Below are positions 39,572-48,254 of a stretch of 64,000 nucleotides of DNA, piece by piece. Source of the stretch: Oleiagrimonas sp963817755 (GTDB lineage: Bacteria; Pseudomonadota; Gammaproteobacteria; Xanthomonadales; Rhodanobacteraceae); the NCBI GenBank assembly GCA_963817755.1, contig CAWFPB010000003.1, positions 806,001 to 870,000 of the forward strand, in the 5' to 3' direction. The first letter of the stretch is position 1. The number at the start of each line of letters is the position of its first letter. Below the pieces are notes generated by a model. That model did no database searches, had not been told where the DNA came from, and saw only the letters and a list, made by a program, of their open reading frames with translations. The translations under genes were made by a program, and so were the position numbers.

Positions 39572-40132
39572 TCAGTGTGCGCTGCGCAGGGCGCGGATTT
39601 CCGGCAGGTTCCGGCCCTGCTCGTAATAATCCATGCCGAAACCGAATACGTAGCGATCCGGGACCTCCACGCCATTGAATTCCGCCGCCACGTCCCCGGC
39701 GCGCCGCTCGTGCTGCTTGGTGCAGAGCGTCACCAACCACACCCTCCGTGCCCCCATGTCCAGGCAGGCCTGGCGGATCTCGGCCAATGTATGACCCTCG
39801 TCGAGAATGTCGTCGACCAGCAGCACGGTGCGCCCGTGCATGTCGATCTGCGGCTTGCGCAGCCACTTGAGCGTGCGACCGCGGGTCGCGCCGTGGTAGC
39901 GGGTGGCGTGGACGTAGTCGAATTCGACATCCGTGCGCATGGCCAGCGCGAGCTGGCCAGCGAAGACCAGACCGCCCTGCATCACGGTCAGGAACAGCGC
40001 CCGCTCGCCGTCCAGAGCAGCGTCGAGCCGGGATGCCACCTTCTCGATCGCCTGCTGGAGCGAGTGGCGATCAAACAGGACGTCGGAATCGTCGATCGCG
40101 GATGCGAGCGAAGGCAGGCTGCCGTCGTTCAT
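39572..40132 (-). CDS. hpt: Hypoxanthine-guanine phosphoribosyltransferase
   Basis: A 186-residue purine salvage enzyme. The PRPP loop is VLLVDDILDEGHTLAEI, the flexible loop region is HATRYHGATRGRTLKW, and the base-binding end includes VPDRYVFGFGMDYYEQGRNL. It converts hypoxanthine or guanine with PRPP to IMP or GMP. Its ATG overlaps the nagZ stop by four bases, and mtiP follows 24 bases later. Confidence 0.95.
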   Translation of the reverse strand: MNDGSLPSLASAIDDSDVLFDRHSLQQAIEKVASRLDAALDGERALFLTVMQGGLVFAGQLALAMRTDVEFDYVHATRYHGATRGRTLKWLRKPQIDMHGRTVLLVDDILDEGHTLAEIRQACLDMGARRVWLVTLCTKQHERRAGDVAAEFNGVEVPDRYVFGFGMDYYEQGRNLPEIRALRSAH

Positions 40133-41154
40133 GCGGGAATCTCCTCTTGATGCAGCGCCTCAAGGCGCGCGATGAAGGTGTCGCGTTGGGGATTGTCGAG
40201 CAAGGCCTCCCAGGTCGGCGCCACGGCACCGCGCAAGGTCGCCGTACGGTGCGCGGCACAGGCGGGCAATTCCAGCCGGGCGGCCGCGTCCAGGGCGGCG
40301 TCGACGGCCTCGGGCTGGCAGGCCAGGATCAGGTCGCAACCGGCCTTCGCATGGGCTTGCACGCGTTGGTCGAGTCGCCCGTCCCGCCCGGCACCGGCCA
40401 TGCTGATGTCGTCGCTGAAGACCAGGCCCTGGAAGTCCAGCTCGCGGCGCAGGATGTCACCGATCCAGACCCGGGACTGCCCGGCCGGCACGTCATCGAC
40501 CTGCGAGTAGATGACGTGCGCCATCATCACCGCCTCCACGCCCAGGGCAATGCACTCGGCGAAGGGCAGCAAGTCGTTTTCGCGGATGGCTTGCAGCGGG
40601 CGCGAGTCGGTAGCGGACGCAACGTGGGTGTCCTCGATCACACTGCCGTGTCCGGGGAAATGCTTGATCGTGGCGGCCATGCCGGCCATGTGCATGCCGC
40701 GCACGTAGGCGTCGGCCAGTTCGGCCACGGCCTCGGGCCTGGCATGCAACGCGCGCGAACCGATGGCACGACAACCGCGTGCCAGGTCGAGCACCGGCGC
40801 AAAGCTGATGTCGACATCGATGGCGCGCATCTCGCTGGCCATGACCCAGGCGTGTTCCTCGGCCAGTGCACGCGCCTGCGCCGGATCGCGATCGTGGACC
40901 ACGCCCAGGCTGGCCAGTGCCGGCAGGCGCGTGAAGCCCTCCCGGAACCGCTGCACCACGCCGCCTTCCTGGTCGACCGCGATCACGAAGCCCTCGTCGG
41001 GACGCACGCTGCGAATGTCGGCGATCAGAGTCTGGACCTGCTCGCGCGAGGAAAAATTGCGCGAGAACAGCACCAGGCCGCTGACATGCGGCGAACGCAG
41101 TTGCGCGCGTTCGCGTTCGGTCAGTTCGGTCCCGCTCGTGCCGATCAGCAGCAT
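40129..41154 (-). CDS. nagZ: Beta-N-acetylhexosaminidase
   Basis: A 341-residue glycoside hydrolase family 3 enzyme of peptidoglycan recycling. It removes GlcNAc from anhydromuropeptides in the cytosol. The family motif KHFPGHGSVIEDTH is complete, with the catalytic His-Asp loop. IAVDQEGGVVQRFREGFTRLP and VFSDDISMAGA, which holds the nucleophile aspartate, are also clear. ATG 41154 overlaps the CYTH gene end by ten bases, so the cluster is tightly packed. Confidence 0.96.
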   Translation of the reverse strand: MLLIGTSGTELTERERAQLRSPHVSGLVLFSRNFSSREQVQTLIADIRSVRPDEGFVIAVDQEGGVVQRFREGFTRLPALASLGVVHDRDPAQARALAEEHAWVMASEMRAIDVDISFAPVLDLARGCRAIGSRALHARPEAVAELADAYVRGMHMAGMAATIKHFPGHGSVIEDTHVASATDSRPLQAIRENDLLPFAECIALGVEAVMMAHVIYSQVDDVPAGQSRVWIGDILRRELDFQGLVFSDDISMAGAGRDGRLDQRVQAHAKAGCDLILACQPEAVDAALDAAARLELPACAAHRTATLRGAVAPTWEALLDNPQRDTFIARLEALHQEEIPA

Positions 41155-41672
41155 TTGTCTTCCTCGTTCCCCGCGCGTTCTGCAGCCGTCCATTGCGCAA
41201 AGGGATACGCGATGAGATTCACATTGTAGTAGCGCGGAAGCTGGCTGACTTCGCGGCCCAGCCAGGACGGATGCGGATACGGGGTATCGGTCGCGGCAAG
41301 CTCCAGCTCGGCCACCACCAGTCCCCGGTTGTCGCCGAGAAATTCGTCGATCTCGAAGGTGTGCCCCTCGACCTCGACGTAATGGCGAATCTTGCTCACC
41401 CGGCCCCGACACAGCGCCTCAAGCATCTGCTCGGCGTCGGCTAGCGGCACCGGATACTCGAATTCGCTGCGCTCGATGCCCAGGCGCGCGGATTTCACGT
41501 TCAGCCATGCTGCATCGCCGGCGACCCGAACGCGTACCGAACAGCGCGCGTGGCCGGCCTCGAACGCGGCCGCGTCGACCAGGTAGCCCTGATCCATGCG
41601 CCGGCTGCGCACGATGTCCGTGCGCCAGCTGTCGTCGGCGAGCAGGAACTTGCGTTCGATCTCGGTGCCCAT
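41145..41672 (-). CDS. CYTH-domain protein (triphosphate tunnel metalloenzyme-like)
   Basis: A 175-residue CYTH protein. The ExExK signature is intact in GTEIERKFLL, and alternating charged strands that form the tunnel follow (RCSVRVRVAGDAAWLNVKS and the later IDEFLGDNRGLVVAELEL). Bacterial single-domain members hydrolyse inorganic triphosphate or nucleoside triphosphates; the physiological substrate is open. It sits between rlmD and nagZ. The C-terminal CC may be incidental. Confidence 0.9.
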   Translation of the reverse strand: MGTEIERKFLLADDSWRTDIVRSRRMDQGYLVDAAAFEAGHARCSVRVRVAGDAAWLNVKSARLGIERSEFEYPVPLADAEQMLEALCRGRVSKIRHYVEVEGHTFEIDEFLGDNRGLVVAELELAATDTPYPHPSWLGREVSQLPRYYNVNLIAYPFAQWTAAERAGNEEDKCC

Positions 41673-41681
41673 GCGAACAGC

Positions 41682-42989
41682 CTACCCGCGTTCGAACAGG
41701 GCGATGGATTCGACGTGTGCGGTGTGCGGGAACATGTCCATGACGCCGGCGGCGGACAGCCGGAACCCGTGCTTCTCGACCAGGATCTGCGCATCGCGAG
41801 CCAGCGATCCGGGATGGCACGACACGTAGACCACGCGGTGAGTGGACTTGCCGGGCAGGTATTGGAGCACCTTGTCGGCACCGGCGCGCGGCGGATCCAG
41901 CAGCAGCTTGTCCCAGGAAGCCCGTGCCCATGAAGCCTTGCGGTGATCCTCGAACAGGTTGGCCATGTGGAATCCGGCGTTTCCGATCCCGTTGGCCTCG
42001 GCATTGGCTGCAGCGCGGCGTACCAGGTCGTTGTCACCCTCCACGCCCTCGACACGCGCCACCCGGCGCGCCACCGGCAGGGTGAAATTGCCCAGGCCGC
42101 AGAACAGGTCCAGCACGTGGTCGCCGGATTCGGGCTGCAACAGTTCCAGCGCATGCGCAATCATGCGCCGGTTCATGCCGGCGTTGACCTGTACGAAATC
42201 CAGCGGTTCGAACGCCAGCGTGACATCCGATTCGGGCAGGTGGAAAGACAGTTTCGGCGCCTCGGGCCACAGCGGATGCACGCTGTCGAGCCCGCCCGGC
42301 TGCAGGTAGATGGCGAACGCGTGGGCGCGGGCGAACTCGACCAGTTTCGCGCGGTCGGTCTCGACCAGCGGGACCAAGTGGCGGATCACCAGCGCCATGG
42401 TCTGGTCCCCGGCAGCAAACTCGATCTGCGGGATCTGCGCCGCGGCCTCGAGCGTGCCCAGCATGTCACCGAGCGCCTCGATCTTCGTGCCCAGCGCCGG
42501 ATGCAGTACCTCGCAACGGCGCACGTCGGCGACATAGCGCGGGTTGGTCTCGCGGAAACCGACCAGCACCCGTCCCTTCTTTTCGACGTTGCGTACCGAC
42601 AGCCGTCCCTTGCGGCGATAGCCCCAGGGTACGTCGGTCAGCGGCGGCAGCCAGCGTTCGGGCGCCACCTTGCCGATGCGTTCGAAATTTTCCGCCAGCA
42701 CGCGCTGCTTGGCCGCAATCTGCGCCTCCGGTGCCAGATGCTGCAGGCTGCAGCCGGCGCACTGGCCGAAATGCGCGCAACGTGGCTCGACCCGATCGGG
42801 GCTGCGGCTGTGCAGGGTCTCGACTTCGGCCTCGTCGAAACTGCGCTTGCGGCGCACGATGCGCACCGTGGCGCGCTCGCCGGTCAGCGCCCCGCGCACG
42901 AACACGGCCTTGCCGTCGATGCGGGCCACGCCGCGCCCGTCATGGCTGAGATCGGTGATCTCGACTTCGGCTGTCTGGTTTTTCTTCAT
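41682..42989 (-). CDS. rlmD: 23S rRNA (uracil-1939-C5)-methyltransferase
   Basis: A 435-residue RlmD/RumA enzyme. The N-terminal TRAM domain (VEITDLSHDGRGVARIDGKAVFV) binds RNA. The 4Fe-4S cluster cysteines include CAHFGQCAGCSLQHL. The SAM domain has VLDLFCGLGNFTLP and LLLDPPRAG, and the catalytic cysteine is in VYVSCHPGSL. It methylates U1939 of 23S rRNA. The start codon lies directly after the terminator hairpin of the upstream gene and has no visible Shine-Dalgarno. An open frame extends upstream to 43295 but without family sequence. Confidence 0.95.
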   Translation of the reverse strand: MKKNQTAEVEITDLSHDGRGVARIDGKAVFVRGALTGERATVRIVRRKRSFDEAEVETLHSRSPDRVEPRCAHFGQCAGCSLQHLAPEAQIAAKQRVLAENFERIGKVAPERWLPPLTDVPWGYRRKGRLSVRNVEKKGRVLVGFRETNPRYVADVRRCEVLHPALGTKIEALGDMLGTLEAAAQIPQIEFAAGDQTMALVIRHLVPLVETDRAKLVEFARAHAFAIYLQPGGLDSVHPLWPEAPKLSFHLPESDVTLAFEPLDFVQVNAGMNRRMIAHALELLQPESGDHVLDLFCGLGNFTLPVARRVARVEGVEGDNDLVRRAAANAEANGIGNAGFHMANLFEDHRKASWARASWDKLLLDPPRAGADKVLQYLPGKSTHRVVYVSCHPGSLARDAQILVEKHGFRLSAAGVMDMFPHTAHVESIALFERG

Positions 42990-42992
42990 GGC

Positions 42993-43020
42993 TAAAAACA
43001 CGCCCGGGGGCAACCCGGGC
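42993..43020 (-). terminator. Terminator after the YdbL-like gene
   Basis: On the minus strand GCCCGGG pairs with CCCGGGC around a short TTGCC-type loop, followed by GTGTTTTTA. It lies between the ydbL-like stop (43057) and the rlmD start (42989), leaving only four bases between the T run and the ATG. Confidence 0.75.
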
Positions 43021-43056
43021 GATGGCAATCGTGGGATGTCGGATCGAGGACTTGGG

Positions 43057-43671
43057 TCACTTGCGCTTCCAGGCCCCGCTGCTGTCTTGATAATACCAGC
43101 CCGCATGCGCCCGGTTGATCCACTGGGCTGCGAAGGTGCCCCGGATCTGTTTTTCCCATTCGGGGTGGCCGTTGGCCTTGGCGATTTCCGCATACAGGCG
43201 GTTGCGGTCGCCGTTCTCGGCGGCCACCACGCTCTTGACCCCGGCACGCATTGGCAACGGCGCGGCCGACAGCGAGCGGATCTGCACCAGTCCATCCTGG
43301 GTGAAACCGATCACGCCCTTGTCCAGCAGCGTCCGGAGCGACTGCTGGAATCGCTTGCGCATGCGTTCGTGGATGGCGTCGATGGCCGGCGTGTGGATGC
43401 GCAGGTTCGGCGTGGCCGCGTAAGCCGCGGGAATCAACAGGTCGAGCACGCTGGCCGAGGGACCGCCTTGATCGGCGGGCTTGTCCTGCCCGGCCGGCGG
43501 GTTCGCGTCCCCGGACTTGACGGCGGGCTTTGCGCCCTGGTCGATCACCGAACCGATGAACTGGTCGGCGGCCTTCTGTGCCGCGGCGGCCGGGAAGTAG
43601 ACGTTGATGGTGACGCAGCCGACCAGGGCGGTCAGCAGCAGCACTGCGGAAAAGGCGACGAACTTGCGCAT
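43057..43671 (-). CDS. YdbL-family (DUF1318) protein, predicted lipoprotein
   Basis: A 204-residue protein. The N-terminus ends in a lipobox (ALVGC), giving a cysteine followed by VTINVYFPAAA, the DUF1318 start motif. The C-terminal half holds RKRFQQSLRTLLDKGVIGFTQDGLVQIR and RNRLYAEIAKANGHPEW, the conserved DUF1318 core. In enterobacteria YdbL is a soluble periplasmic partner of YdbH and the small lipoprotein YnbE. Here the lipid anchor and a beta-strand-like VTINVYF are on the YdbL protein itself and no separate ynbE is present. It is downstream of the YdbH-like gene by 65 bases. Confidence 0.82.
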   Translation of the reverse strand: MRKFVAFSAVLLLTALVGCVTINVYFPAAAAQKAADQFIGSVIDQGAKPAVKSGDANPPAGQDKPADQGGPSASVLDLLIPAAYAATPNLRIHTPAIDAIHERMRKRFQQSLRTLLDKGVIGFTQDGLVQIRSLSAAPLPMRAGVKSVVAAENGDRNRLYAEIAKANGHPEWEKQIRGTFAAQWINRAHAGWYYQDSSGAWKRK

Positions 43672-43736
43672 GATGAATGCTCTCCCTGAATCGATGGAAT
43701 GGTCCCACAATCGCCCGGCGGACGCACGGGAATCGG

Positions 43737-45770
43737 TCACGACCCGGAGACCACCGGACCGCCGCTGTGGATGGCTTCCCGCAGTCGCGACACCAGCGTG
43801 GACCAGCTGACCTTGCGCTGGTGCCCGATCACCGTCAGGTGCGGCAGCCCCCGGCCTTCCACGATCAGGTACCCGCCGTCCGATGATTTCAACCCGCTCA
43901 TGTGGCAGGTATTTCCCTCCAGCGTACCGCTGAGGCCGATCCGCGCGTAGCTGAAATTCTTGAACAGCCTCAGCACGGCACCCTGCAGCCCGCTGGCCAC
44001 CCCACCGCCACCGACCGAAGTCAGGTTGTTGACCGCGCGCTGGCTGATGCGTCCGCCGCTGTCGGCCAGCAGCTGCGCCTTGAACCCGACCGGCTTCCAG
44101 TCCACAAGGTGCAGATTGGACACCTTGCCGTGCATCCGTCCGGTGATCTTGCCGAAGTGGAACACGTCGGTGACGGCGCCCAGGTCCAGGCGCTGCAGCG
44201 ACAGGTCGGCGGCCAGTTCGGGCGTATCCCCGAAGGGATGCGTCAACGACAGACGGGTCACGTCGACGAAGCCTCCGAACACGTTCAGCGACAAGCCGCC
44301 CTTGAGCTGCATGCGACCGTCGGCGTAGTGCAGCGCCGGCATGGCCCCGGCCAGGGTGCCGTGGAAGGCGGGCCATCCCAGGGCATGGCTCAGGCGGCCC
44401 ATGTCCACGCCGGTCAGCGTGGATGACACATCGATCCGGTCACCCTTGCTGGCGTCGGGATGCCATGCAAACCGGCGGATACCCAGGTCGCCGCCCAGCA
44501 CCTTGAGCGACAGCGGCCCTTCCAGCTGAAGGGTCCCGTCACGGCTCTGCCAGCGGCTGTCGCCGGCACCGAACGGAATGCGATACATGTCCAGTCCCTT
44601 CCAGGCCAGCCGGGTATCCGGGCGCACTCCGCTGCGATTCCAGTCCAGGCCGCCGTCCAGGCCCCGGATGCGGAAACGGCCGGCGTCATCGGCAAGATTC
44701 ACGTCCCGGGCCTGCATGCGCAGGACGCCAAGCCCCTGCGGCCCCAGGCGGACCGATCCGGAAATCTCGCCCGAGGTGGTCATGTTGCGCAGGCCCATGG
44801 TCGCCAGCCAGGTACGGCCGTAACGTCGGTAAGCCTGCGGGAAACGGGCATCGAACCGGCTCAGTGCGAGACTGTGGATGTTGCCGTCGCGCGCGAAGAC
44901 CATGCTGCCGTCCAGCGTCAGCGCACCCGGATCGCTGAATCGCAGGCGATCCAGGCGCATGCTGCCACCCCGCGAGGTCAGATCGAACCCGAGACGCACG
45001 GCCTTGCCCGGCAACTGCGCATAGAGTGGACCGAGCAGCACCTGGCCACCGCGCAGGGTGCCGCTGAGGCTGGTTCGGCTGTGGCTGGTGTCGGTCACGA
45101 AATTGACCCGCCCCTTGAAACCCAGCTTTTCCGCAGCCACCGAGCCGCCATCGAACCCCGCGTTGCCGAGATCCAGAAGTGCCGAGCCCTTCAGGCCGCC
45201 GTCATCGAAATCCATGGCCACGGTGCCGCTGGCGGTGCCCGAGGAAAGCCGACCGGACCAGGCCTGCGACAACGGCCCCTGCAACCAGGCCAGCGGCAGC
45301 TGCAGCAGTTGTGCCTGCACGTGCGAGAGCTGGTCGAGCGGAAGCGCTGCCGAGACGATACGCGCCTTCACCGGACCCAGGTCGATCTGCAGCGTATTGG
45401 CCTCGATGTCGACGGTCAGCGTGAACGGCTGCTGCCTGCGCAGCAGGCCTCCAGGGGCGCCTCGCAGGCGGATGGTGCCGGTGCATGACCAGGCATCGGC
45501 GCGCACCCGCCGGAGCTGTCCTTCCAGGTGCAAGGCTGCCCCACGAAGTCCCAGCGCGGGAATATCGGTGCGGGCGGCGTCCAGGGTCAGCTGAAGCTGA
45601 CCGTCGTCTCCGGTGGCAAGGTTCGCGTCGAGCTTGTGCAACTGCACGCCCGGCACGGACAGCGACACGGCCTGCAGCGTGGTCGACGCGTGCACCGGAG
45701 CGACAGCCAGCATGGCCAGCCACGGCCAGCCCATGCAAACGAGGAATCGACGACTTGATCGCGTGATCAT
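43737..45770 (-). CDS. YdbH-like AsmA-superfamily envelope protein
   Basis: A 677-residue protein with an N-terminal signal or anchor segment (about residues 8-25) and long stretches of amphipathic beta strands, as in the AsmA-like lipid-bridge family (YdbH, TamB, YhdP). The conserved C-terminal YdbH region is visible in GGRISQRAVNNLTSVGGGG and FFKNFSYARIGLSGTLEGN-like segments, with SDGGYLIVEGRGLP. These proteins are thought to carry phospholipids between the membranes. The start at 45770 is the ATG that gives the signal segment; it is divergent from the REC-HPt gene with 46 bases between starts. Confidence 0.82.
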   Translation of the reverse strand: MITRSSRRFLVCMGWPWLAMLAVAPVHASTTLQAVSLSVPGVQLHKLDANLATGDDGQLQLTLDAARTDIPALGLRGAALHLEGQLRRVRADAWSCTGTIRLRGAPGGLLRRQQPFTLTVDIEANTLQIDLGPVKARIVSAALPLDQLSHVQAQLLQLPLAWLQGPLSQAWSGRLSSGTASGTVAMDFDDGGLKGSALLDLGNAGFDGGSVAAEKLGFKGRVNFVTDTSHSRTSLSGTLRGGQVLLGPLYAQLPGKAVRLGFDLTSRGGSMRLDRLRFSDPGALTLDGSMVFARDGNIHSLALSRFDARFPQAYRRYGRTWLATMGLRNMTTSGEISGSVRLGPQGLGVLRMQARDVNLADDAGRFRIRGLDGGLDWNRSGVRPDTRLAWKGLDMYRIPFGAGDSRWQSRDGTLQLEGPLSLKVLGGDLGIRRFAWHPDASKGDRIDVSSTLTGVDMGRLSHALGWPAFHGTLAGAMPALHYADGRMQLKGGLSLNVFGGFVDVTRLSLTHPFGDTPELAADLSLQRLDLGAVTDVFHFGKITGRMHGKVSNLHLVDWKPVGFKAQLLADSGGRISQRAVNNLTSVGGGGVASGLQGAVLRLFKNFSYARIGLSGTLEGNTCHMSGLKSSDGGYLIVEGRGLPHLTVIGHQRKVSWSTLVSRLREAIHSGGPVVSGS

Positions 45771-45816
45771 TGCACGCCATTCTGCCAAAACTTTCCGTAA
45801 CGTCACTTCAACGGCC

Positions 45817-46554
45817 ATGACCGACGCCGAAGCCGGTACTGCTCTGCCCCGGGTCCTGCTCGCCGAAGACGATCCGGTCAGCGCATCCTTTCTCACCGAG
45901 GCACTGCAGGGACTGGGTCTGGCGGTGAATTGCTGCGAGGACGGCAATCGGGCGCTTGAACTGGCGCGACAGCAGACTTTCGCGCTGCTGCTTCTCGATT
46001 GTCGTCTGCCGGGCTCCGGCGCCCTGGACATCGTGACCGCGCTGCGCGCCGACGACAAGGCGGCCTCGCGACTCGCCCCGGTGATTGCCAGCAGTGCCGA
46101 CCTGTGCCCCGGACTGGAGCGCGAACTGCGTGCCGCCGGTTGCCAGGCCGTACTCACCAAACCGTTGCGCCTGGAAGAACTGGAACAGACCCTGAAGACC
46201 TACCTGACGGACCAAGCGCTGGCCCTGATCGACGACCAGGCGGGGCTTCAGGCCAGTGGCAGCACGCGCAACCTGCAGGCTCTTCGCGGGCTGTTCCTGG
46301 ACGAACTGGAAGCGCTGGCCCACGAACTGCCCCGACTGGCCGGAGAGCCGCATGCATTGCGCGAACGATTGCACCGCTTGCGCGCCTCGTGCGGCTTCTG
46401 CGGCGCAGCGGCGCTGGCCGAGGCCAGCCGGCAGCTTGGCCGGCAGTCGGACGTGTCCGGCCCAGAGCGGGCGCATGCACTGGGCGCATTCCGCGGGTCA
46501 TTGGCCGCCACGATCGAAGCGCTGCGCAAAGACCGGACCCGTTACGGCGGCTGA
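45817..46554 (+). CDS. Response regulator with receiver and HPt-like domains
   Basis: A 245-residue protein with no DNA-binding output. The receiver domain (about 12-130) has acidic residues in VLLAEDDP, the phospho-acceptor in LLLLDCRLPG and the conserved lysine in LTKPLR. The C-terminal part (about 145-235) is helical and contains RLHRLRASCGFCGAAAL, close to the HPt pattern with a candidate phospho-histidine. It could relay phosphate between an unlinked hybrid kinase and another regulator. No kinase gene is adjacent. Confidence 0.85.
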   Translation: MTDAEAGTALPRVLLAEDDPVSASFLTEALQGLGLAVNCCEDGNRALELARQQTFALLLLDCRLPGSGALDIVTALRADDKAASRLAPVIASSADLCPGLERELRAAGCQAVLTKPLRLEELEQTLKTYLTDQALALIDDQAGLQASGSTRNLQALRGLFLDELEALAHELPRLAGEPHALRERLHRLRASCGFCGAAALAEASRQLGRQSDVSGPERAHALGAFRGSLAATIEALRKDRTRYGG

Positions 46555-46560
46555 AGGCAT

Positions 46561-47277
46561 TCACCCCGTTCCGACCGGTCCGCCCGCGAGCATGCGCCAG
46601 GCGCGAAGTTCGGCGCCTCCAAGGTGGAAACGCAGGACCTCGCGCATCATGCTGCGCAAACGCCGTAGGCCGTCGGCGTCAGGACAACGGTCCGTGGTCA
46701 GGGCAAGGGCCAGCAGGTCCCCGCCTCGCACTGCATGGCGAGTCGCCGCCGCGCAGGCCTGGGGCCCCTGGTCGGCGAGATAGCGGTACCAGCCATCGGC
46801 CTGCAGCGGATGCCCCTCGGCATCGACCTGGAGTTGCATGGCGTAACCCAGTGCAGCCAGGAGGTCGCGTTCGAAACGGCGCAGCGTCCAGCCCGGCGGC
46901 TCTCCGGCATGCAGCCGGCCCAGGGTTGCGGCATAGGCATCAAACACTTCCGGATGCGGATCCTGGCGCGCGCACAGGCGCACCAGGAGCTCGTTCAGGT
47001 ACATGCCCGAGAGCAGCGCGTTGCCGCTCAGGCGCCAGGCCGGCCCTTCCGGCTCCACTGCGCGCAAGGTCGCCAGCTCGCCACGCTGGGAAAGGTCCAT
47101 GGCCAGGCATTGAAACGGCTCCAGGTCGGAACGATGAATGCGCGCCCGCGCGCCGCGTACGCCCCGCGCGACCACGCCCAGGCGGCCCTGGTCGCGGGTC
47201 AGGCATTCCAGCAGCAGCGAAGTCTCACGCCAGGGGCGCGCATGCAGGACAAAGACAGGTTGCTGGTAGGTGAGCAT
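46561..47277 (-). CDS. recO: DNA repair protein RecO
   Basis: A 238-residue recombination mediator. It has an N-terminal OB fold (PVFVLHARPWRETSLLLECLTRDQGRLGVVARGVR in part) and a helical C-terminal domain with YLNELLVRLC and FERDLLAALGY. RecO with RecR loads RecA onto SSB-covered DNA. It is the last gene of the rpoE-to-recO cluster and converges on the REC-HPt gene with only six bases between stops. Confidence 0.95.
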   Translation of the reverse strand: MLTYQQPVFVLHARPWRETSLLLECLTRDQGRLGVVARGVRGARARIHRSDLEPFQCLAMDLSQRGELATLRAVEPEGPAWRLSGNALLSGMYLNELLVRLCARQDPHPEVFDAYAATLGRLHAGEPPGWTLRRFERDLLAALGYAMQLQVDAEGHPLQADGWYRYLADQGPQACAAATRHAVRGGDLLALALTTDRCPDADGLRRLRSMMREVLRFHLGGAELRAWRMLAGGPVGTG

Positions 47278-47336
47278 CGAAACCGGGGCTCGTGGACCGG
47301 GCGCGTCTAGGCTAGCGCGTCCGGTGCCGGGAGAGG

Positions 47337-48254
47337 CTAATCGGTGTAGCCAAATCGCTTGAGTGCATTCTCGTCATCGCCCCAGTCGGAACGAACCTTG
47401 ACCCACAAGCGCAGGAACACGCGCCGGTCGAGCGTGGCCTGGATGCGGCGCCGGGCCGCCGCGCCGATGGCCTTGAGCTGCTCGCCGCCGGCGCCGATCA
47501 CGATCGCCTTCTGGCTGTCGCGCTCGACCCAGATCACGGCATGGATCTCGGTCAGGCCGTCCTCGCGTTCGTTGAACTGCTCGATTTCCACCGTGGTGGC
47601 GTACGGCAGCTCCTGGTGCAGGCGCAGCATCAGCTGCTCGCGCACCATCTCGGCGGCCAGGAAGCGTTCGCTTCGATCGGTCACGTCGTCCTCGCCGAAC
47701 ACCGGCGCACGTTCGGGAAGCCGCGTGAGGATGCCCTGTTGCAGTTCCGGCAATCCCTTGCGCTTGAGGGCGCTGACGTAGAACACCTCGTCGAAGCTGT
47801 GGTTCTCGGCAAGTCCGGCCACGAACGGCAGCAGCGCTTCCTTCTCGCGCAGGCGATCGACCTTGTTGACCGCCAGCAGCCGCGGAATCGGGCGATCCTC
47901 GAGGGCCGCGTACACCGCCTGGTCCTCGTCGGTCCAGCGCCCCGCATCGACCACCTGCACGGCCACGTCGACTTCGGCGATGGCCGCGCGTGCGGCGCGG
48001 TTCAGGCTACGGTTCATGGCCTTGCGGGCGCCGCGGTGCAGGCCCGGTGTGTCCACATACAGGATCTGCCCGTGCTCGCCGTTGGCAATGCCCAGGATGC
48101 GGTGCCGCGTGGTTTGCGGCTTGGGGCTGACAATGCTCAGGCGAAAGCCGATCAGGGCATTGAGCAGGGTCGACTTGCCGACGTTGGGACGCCCGACCAG
48201 CGCGACCATGCCGCAATGGAAAGGAGCTTGTGTAGGGTTGACCGGATCGCTCAT
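47337..48254 (-). CDS. era: GTPase Era
   Basis: A 305-residue ribosome-assembly GTPase. G1 is GRPNVGKST, G3 is VDTPGLHRG and G4 is NKVD. The C-terminal KH domain (about 205-290) has REQLMLRLHQELPYATTVEIE and VIGAGGEQLKAIGAAARR, which binds the 3' end of 16S rRNA. It overlaps the RNase III gene by four bases, the conserved rnc-era pair. Confidence 0.97.
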   Translation of the reverse strand: MSDPVNPTQAPFHCGMVALVGRPNVGKSTLLNALIGFRLSIVSPKPQTTRHRILGIANGEHGQILYVDTPGLHRGARKAMNRSLNRAARAAIAEVDVAVQVVDAGRWTDEDQAVYAALEDRPIPRLLAVNKVDRLREKEALLPFVAGLAENHSFDEVFYVSALKRKGLPELQQGILTRLPERAPVFGEDDVTDRSERFLAAEMVREQLMLRLHQELPYATTVEIEQFNEREDGLTEIHAVIWVERDSQKAIVIGAGGEQLKAIGAAARRRIQATLDRRVFLRLWVKVRSDWGDDENALKRFGYTD

